A stretch of 9,523 nucleotides of DNA, from the NCBI GenBank assembly GCA_910586365.1, contig CAJUGP010000055.1, positions 1 to 9,523 of the forward strand, read 5' to 3'. Both the position numbers and the translations under genes were made by a program. The notes beneath the pieces were generated by a model. It did not search any database and was not told the origin of the DNA. It saw only the letters and a program-made list of their open reading frames with translations. This document shows, piece after piece, positions 5,551 to 9,523 of the stretch. How positions within the stretch are numbered: position 1 is the stretch's first letter; each line of letters opens with the position of its first letter. The DNA comes from an uncultured Christensenella sp. (lineage in GTDB: Bacteria > Bacillota > Clostridia > Christensenellales > Borkfalkiaceae).

Positions 5551-5597
5551 CAAAAAATATTTAATGGGAATGAGAAATTCATTTCGGAGGTAAAAAT

Positions 5598-6974
5598 ATG
5601 AAATCGAAAAAATTGGTTTGTCTGGGACTTTCCGCGGTAATGCTTGCCTCGATGGCGGCGTTTGCGGGCTGCAACTTCGCCAATACGCAAAAACCGGGCG
5701 GCGATGTCGACGCAGACGACAACAAAGAAGCGAGCGTATTCCTCACGGTCGGCGTGCACCAGAATTCCGCCGAAAAACGGCTTATGCAGACCTGGATCAA
5801 CGCATTTCAGAAAAAATACCCCGAAGTGAGCATCACGATCACCAAGCAATACAGCGCGATGAGCAGCCTGATCGAATATAAAACGGGCGGCACGCTGCCC
5901 GATATCTGCTGGACGGCGGGCGATCAGCATGCGGAATATTCCGATCCCGTCAATATGGGTTATTTCCGCAATCTTGCCGACGAAGAGAAGTTCGAGGGCA
6001 GCGCGCAATTCTATTCGGGTTTTTACGACGAACTCATTGAAACGACGCAGCTTTATCAGGGCGAAGGGGGCAGATGGTTCGTGCCCCGCGATTATAACCG
6101 CCTTGTCGTGTATTATAACAAAACCGTTTTCGACGCGATGGACGTTCCCTTGCCGACGGACGACTGGACGTGGGAACAGTTCAACGAAACGTGCCAAAAA
6201 CTCATGACTAAAACCAACGACGTAAAGTGCAACAAGGCGATCGAATGGCGCAACTGGGCGCCGTTGCACTATACCATGGTCAAGAACTTCGGGGCAAGTT
6301 ACGTCGGAGCGGACGGAAAATTCGAGTTCGACAGCGCCGAAGGGAAGGCTTGTTACGACTGGTACCGCAACTGGATCCGCTCTACGGCGGTCGTCGGAGA
6401 GGGCGGTTCGTTCAGCGCTTACAGCTCGCGCAGCGCGGCAACGCCCGCGGCGGCGATGCTCGTCGATACCTACGCGAAGCTTGCCGATTATGCGGCGCGT
6501 GCCGAAACGAACAACTGGGAACTCAACGTGGCGGCGTTCCCCAACTTCAAGCAGGAAGACGGCGGCGACGGCTACACGGGCGTGGGTTGCAGCGGTTATG
6601 CGATTACGACGACGTGTACCGATGAAACCGAACTCGAATGGGCTTGGAAATTTTTGAAATGGTGCATGTCGCCCGAAGGGTACGATACGGTTGCCGAGAT
6701 CGGCGTGCTGTGCCCCGCGCTCAAAGAAATGAACAACTCGGGCGAATGGCTCAACTACGACGTCGGCGGCACGGTCATCAACTACAACGCCTACGTGGCA
6801 ACAAGCTCGAACGATCTCGACGTGAATTTTCAAAGCGTATTGCCGTCGACGACCGATCAGGGGCATCTTGTTTCGTGCGCGCTGACCATGTGGAACAACG
6901 CGCCCACGACGGACTGGAACAGCGCGATTTCCAAATTCAAAAGCACTTACGAAAGCGCGACGGGAATCAAGTAA
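5598..6974 (+). CDS. Sugar ABC transporter substrate-binding lipoprotein (SBP family 1)
   Basis: A 458-residue extracellular solute-binding protein that should capture a sugar or oligosaccharide outside the membrane and deliver it to the two permeases encoded next. Residues 1-24 are a lipoprotein signal (KSKK, hydrophobic core, lipobox FAGC with Cys25 to be lipidated), followed by a short acidic linker (35-45). The mature part has the family hallmarks WFVPRDYNRLVVYYNKTVFD (160-179), the hinge-region stretch AFPNFKQEDGGDGYTGVG then SGYAIT (313-337), and WAWKFLKWCMSPEGY (348-362). It is rich in Trp and Tyr (for example EWRNWAPLHY, 216-225), suited to stacking on sugar rings. The ATG has GGAGG 7 nt upstream. 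Length is normal for CUT1 binding proteins. The exact substrate cannot be read. Confidence 0.92.
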   Translation: MKSKKLVCLGLSAVMLASMAAFAGCNFANTQKPGGDVDADDNKEASVFLTVGVHQNSAEKRLMQTWINAFQKKYPEVSITITKQYSAMSSLIEYKTGGTLPDICWTAGDQHAEYSDPVNMGYFRNLADEEKFEGSAQFYSGFYDELIETTQLYQGEGGRWFVPRDYNRLVVYYNKTVFDAMDVPLPTDDWTWEQFNETCQKLMTKTNDVKCNKAIEWRNWAPLHYTMVKNFGASYVGADGKFEFDSAEGKACYDWYRNWIRSTAVVGEGGSFSAYSSRSAATPAAAMLVDTYAKLADYAARAETNNWELNVAAFPNFKQEDGGDGYTGVGCSGYAITTTCTDETELEWAWKFLKWCMSPEGYDTVAEIGVLCPALKEMNNSGEWLNYDVGGTVINYNAYVATSSNDLDVNFQSVLPSTTDQGHLVSCALTMWNNAPTTDWNSAISKFKSTYESATGIK

Positions 6975-6986
6975 GGATTGCGTTCT

Positions 6987-7904
6987 ATGACAAAATTCAA
7001 GCAAAAAATAAAGTGGAAAGAAGAGCTCACGGGCTGGGCGTTTATTCTGCCCGTCGTGTTGGGATTGGCGTTTTTTACCGCCATTCCGCTTCTTTACGCC
7101 TTTATTTCGAGTTTCTTTGAAACGCGCCTTAAAGAGTTCAGTTGGACGGATTGGGGCACGTTCGTGGGCTTCAAAAATTACTATAAGAATTTTACGGTAT
7201 ACGCCTATTCCTCGACGTTCTGGAAATCGATGGAAGTCACGTTCGTCTACGCGCTTGTCAGCATTCCGTTGCAGCTCGTGCTTTCGTTCCTGCTTGCCGT
7301 ATTTCTCAACCGCGAAATCAAGGGGATCAAAGTCATTCGTGCGCTTTATTACCTTCCCATTCTCATTCCGCCCGTGTGTAACGGCATTTTGTGGAATCAG
7401 ATCACGAACGTCAATTACGGCGTAATGAACAATCTGTTGCACGCGATCGGGCTGGGCGGCTGGCAGTGGTTTGAAACCGCGGCGACGAGCCTTCCCTCGC
7501 TTGTGTTTATCAGTTTTTTCAATCTGGGCGGCTCGATGATCCTGTGGCTCGCGCAGCTCAAAAATATTCCGAAAACGCTCTACGAGAGCGCCGACCTCGA
7601 CGGGGCGAATAAGTTTTTGCAGCTTGTCAAGATCACCGTGCCGATGTGCGCGCCCATGATTTTGTATAACCTCGTCATGAGCATTATCGGAACGCTGCAA
7701 ACCTACGATCTGGTCGCCACGCTCGTGAACATGGGCGGCGTGCAGGATTCCATGCGCTTTTACGTGCTCAATATCTATCTGCAATACAAAGGGGAATTCG
7801 GTTACGCCTGCGCGCTGAGTTTTATTCTGTTCTTTATCACGGCGGCGCTGAGCCTTATCGTCATGCGTTTCTCGAAAGATATTTACTACGGGGAGGAGGG
7901 CTGA
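6987..7904 (+). CDS. CUT1-family sugar ABC transporter permease (MalF/UgpA-like)
   Basis: A 305-residue inner-membrane protein that forms half of the sugar channel. Hydrophobic segments lie near 17-43, 85-107, 117-139, 168-190, 222-245 and 272-293, giving six membrane spans. The EAA loop that docks the ATPase is YESADLDGANKF...ITVP (199-219), with the conserved Gly206. The ATG at 6987 has AAGGA (6973-6977) 9 nt upstream, overlapping the binding-protein stop codon; an in-frame TTG at 6978 is rejected because it would directly abut that site. The gene starts 12 nt after the binding-protein gene and ends one base before the next permease, so the subunits are probably co-translated. LKNIPKTLYESADLDGA places it with MalF/UgpA-type components. 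Confidence 0.93.
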   Translation: MTKFKQKIKWKEELTGWAFILPVVLGLAFFTAIPLLYAFISSFFETRLKEFSWTDWGTFVGFKNYYKNFTVYAYSSTFWKSMEVTFVYALVSIPLQLVLSFLLAVFLNREIKGIKVIRALYYLPILIPPVCNGILWNQITNVNYGVMNNLLHAIGLGGWQWFETAATSLPSLVFISFFNLGGSMILWLAQLKNIPKTLYESADLDGANKFLQLVKITVPMCAPMILYNLVMSIIGTLQTYDLVATLVNMGGVQDSMRFYVLNIYLQYKGEFGYACALSFILFFITAALSLIVMRFSKDIYYGEEG

Positions 7905-7905
7905 T

Positions 7906-8832
7906 ATGAACGAACAGGTTGCTCTCTCGGAAGAACTTCCCGAAACGGAGTGCGAACCGCTCGCCCCGAAACAGGGCGGCGTGCAGAAAAAAGCCTGGCG
8001 CATTACGAAAAAAATCTTGATCTACGCCGCGTTGCTGCTGCTTGCGGTGTTCTTCCTGTTTCCCTTTTTCGTCATGTTCTGCATCAGTATCCTGACCGAC
8101 GCCGAGGTGTTTCAGCAGGTGCTGTTCTCGCCGACCGGCACGATCGAGCTGGGAAACTACACGTCGATTTTTTCGGCAGGGTCAAATTATATGCGCTACC
8201 TCGGCAATACGTTGCAGGTTGCGGCGATCCTCACGATCGGTATACCGCTCGTCAGTTCGATGTGCGCGTTCGGATTTTCAAAACTTCATTTCCACGGACG
8301 CAACGTCGTGTATTCGATTGTGCTCGGCACGCTTATGATCCCGAGCGTGATCACGCTCATTCCGCTTTACACGATTTACGCGAAACTCGGCTGGCTTAAC
8401 TCGTTGCTGCCCCTGTGGGTGCCTTCGCTCTTCGGCGGCGGTGCAACGAACATCTTCCTTATGCGGCAGTTCATGCGCGGCATTCCAAACGATCTGCTCG
8501 ACGCGGCGAAGATCGACGGGGCGAATATTTTCCGTATCTACGTAACCGTTGCTCTGCCCTTGTGCGTGCCCATTCTGTTATACGTCGGTTATCAGTCGTT
8601 CGTGGGGGCATGGAATAACTTTATCGGACCGATGACCTATCTCGATTCGGGTTCGAAATTCACCACGTTGGCGCTGGGCATGTATATCGACTTCGGACCC
8701 GTCAACAACAATGCTTACGCCAACTCGGCAATGGCGGCGGGCGTCGTGATGACGCTGCCATGCATCGTGCTTTTCATTTTCTTTCAGAAATATCTCATCG
8801 AAGGCGTTGCCGTCACGGGATTAAAGGCGTAA
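7906..8832 (+). CDS. CUT1-family sugar ABC transporter permease (MalG/UgpE-like)
   Basis: A 308-residue partner permease. After an unusually long hydrophilic, acidic N-terminal tail (1-28), membrane spans lie near 37-60, 103-127, 134-157, 166-186, 221-240 and 275-294. The EAA loop reads LLDAAKIDGANIFRIYVTVALP (197-218), with Gly205, and the C-terminus KYLIEGVAVTGLKA is typical of MalG-type subunits. AGGAGG (7894-7899) lies 6 nt before the ATG, inside the end of the upstream permease gene, and the two genes are one base apart. The coupling ATPase is not encoded here; CUT1 systems often use a shared MsmX/UgpC-type ATPase. Confidence 0.93.
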   Translation: MNEQVALSEELPETECEPLAPKQGGVQKKAWRITKKILIYAALLLLAVFFLFPFFVMFCISILTDAEVFQQVLFSPTGTIELGNYTSIFSAGSNYMRYLGNTLQVAAILTIGIPLVSSMCAFGFSKLHFHGRNVVYSIVLGTLMIPSVITLIPLYTIYAKLGWLNSLLPLWVPSLFGGGATNIFLMRQFMRGIPNDLLDAAKIDGANIFRIYVTVALPLCVPILLYVGYQSFVGAWNNFIGPMTYLDSGSKFTTLALGMYIDFGPVNNNAYANSAMAAGVVMTLPCIVLFIFFQKYLIEGVAVTGLKA

Positions 8833-8855
8833 CAAGGGAAGGAGGAAAAAAGATC

Positions 8856-9474
8856 ATGAAATGGAGCCGTTTGTTTTATTTGCCGCTGTGCGCGGTGATG
8901 GCGCTCTCGTGCCTTGCGGGGTGCGGCGGAAACGACGATCATAAAGACGACGAAAACAAGAACGACGACGATAACAACCCCGTCGTCGAGGACGTGTATC
9001 AATACGTCGACTACACGGCGGAACACACGTCGAAAAGCCGTTTCGTGCATTTTGCAAGCGCCGATACGGGGCTCGATGCTTTTCTGAACGAATACGCCGA
9101 ACGCCATATGCGCGACAACGCGAAAACGCGGGTGGGCGACGCCGCCGTCGGGAACACGACGCAAGCCGCCTGGCGCGAATGGGATTCGCTGATCGGAGGC
9201 TGGTGGGACGCCTCTTCGACCAACGGAACAATGTCGAAAAATTACGCCACGAACGACGCCGTAAACGGCTGGCTCGATATCGATTCCGACGAAAAGTTCC
9301 CTTCTTACCGTTCGATTATCGACAATCAGGGTTATGTGTGGTGCAATGCCGCGCGCTCGATCGGCAGCTGGGGCATGGGCTGGGATTTCCCGAGCTACAA
9401 GCAGGGCGGCAAGGCGTGGGATTTCGCATCGGAATCCGAAATGAACGACTGGACAGTCGCGCCCGCCGCAGGAC
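8856..9474 (+). CDS. Putative surface lipoprotein of unknown function, 5' part (cut by library end)
   Basis: The first 206 genomic codons of a larger protein. Residues 1-22 are a lipoprotein signal ending in the lipobox LAGC (Cys23 lipidated), then a very Asp/Asn-rich linker (26-41), then a Trp-rich region including WREWDSLIGGWWD (106-118) and WGMGWDFPSY (172-181). The last stretch, KAWDFASESEMNDWTV (186-201), resembles the opening of a jelly-roll carbohydrate-binding domain, but I recognise no family with confidence. GGAGG (8841-8845) is 10 nt before the ATG, 23 nt after the second permease, so it belongs to the sugar operon. A surface glycan-binding or glycan-degrading role is plausible from context only. 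The apparent C-terminus GRASCRERV seen on naive translation is adapter. Confidence 0.8.
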
Positions 9475-9523
9475 AGATCGGAAGAGCGTCGTGTAGGGAA
9501 AGAGTGTTAAGATTAGTGTAGAT
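9475..9523. other. Illumina P5-side adapter with i5 index (technical sequence)
   Basis: Bases 9475-9507 match the reverse complement of the TruSeq read-1 primer (AGATCGGAAGAGCGTCGTG...), 9508-9515 (TAAGATTA) are the 8-base index in reverse complement (from memory, D506), and 9516-9523 begin the P5 sequence. This is not genomic; it adds the well-known artefact peptide IGRASCRERV to the last reading frame. Confidence 0.98.

Noticed and set aside
6978..6986. A TTG start adding three residues to the first permease
   Set aside because: The only ribosome-binding site (AAGGA, 6973-6977) directly abuts the TTG, whereas it is 9 nt from the ATG at 6987.
5541..8003. An 820-codon open frame on the minus strand
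   Set aside because: It is antisense to the binding protein, the first permease and the start of the second, all with clear family motifs, signals and ribosome-binding sites. Its composition (rich in Arg, His, Val, Phe) is that of a complement frame of GC-rich genes.

Overview
The window is one insert of 9,425 bp (50-9474) flanked at both ends by Illumina TruSeq-type adapter and index sequence, so the first and last genes are cut by the library end and not by biology. Base composition (GC-rich in genes, AT-rich between them), strong GGAGG ribosome-binding sites, near-consensus sigma-A promoters, Gram-positive style lipoprotein signals and an ABC importer lacking its own ATPase suggest a Firmicutes bacterium, probably a gut-type Clostridia. 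That assignment is inference; no marker gene is present.

Left part (50-4145, minus strand): a branched-chain amino acid operon, ilvB-ilvN-ilvD (acetolactate synthase large and small subunits, dihydroxy-acid dehydratase), read right to left from a consensus promoter at 3184-3212. ilvB and ilvN are one base apart. Upstream on the same strand lies a LysR-family regulator with its own perfect TTGACA-17-TATAAT promoter.

Middle (4146-5597): the regulator is divergent from what looks like the decayed remnant of an iron-type alcohol dehydrogenase, of which about 35 N-terminal codons survive behind a good promoter and ribosome-binding site. The remnant runs into a bidirectional terminator shared with a convergent short-chain dehydrogenase gene, whose stop codon lies in the terminator loop. 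The short-chain dehydrogenase appears to be read from a leaderless transcript.

Right part (5363-9474, plus strand): a carbohydrate uptake operon with lipoprotein substrate-binding protein, two CUT1-type permeases and the 5' part of an unrecognised lipoprotein. Its promoter carries a 22-bp palindrome with a central CG at the predicted transcription start (LacI-type operator geometry), then three more GGTTAC half-sites and three consecutive hairpins in a leader of about 200 nt. No ATPase is encoded here; CUT1 importers commonly share an MsmX-type ATPase encoded elsewhere.

I found no clearly new biological system. The items most worth a second look are the operator and hairpin-rich leader of the sugar operon, the dehydrogenase remnant facing a still intact LysR gene, and the apparently leaderless dehydrogenase gene.
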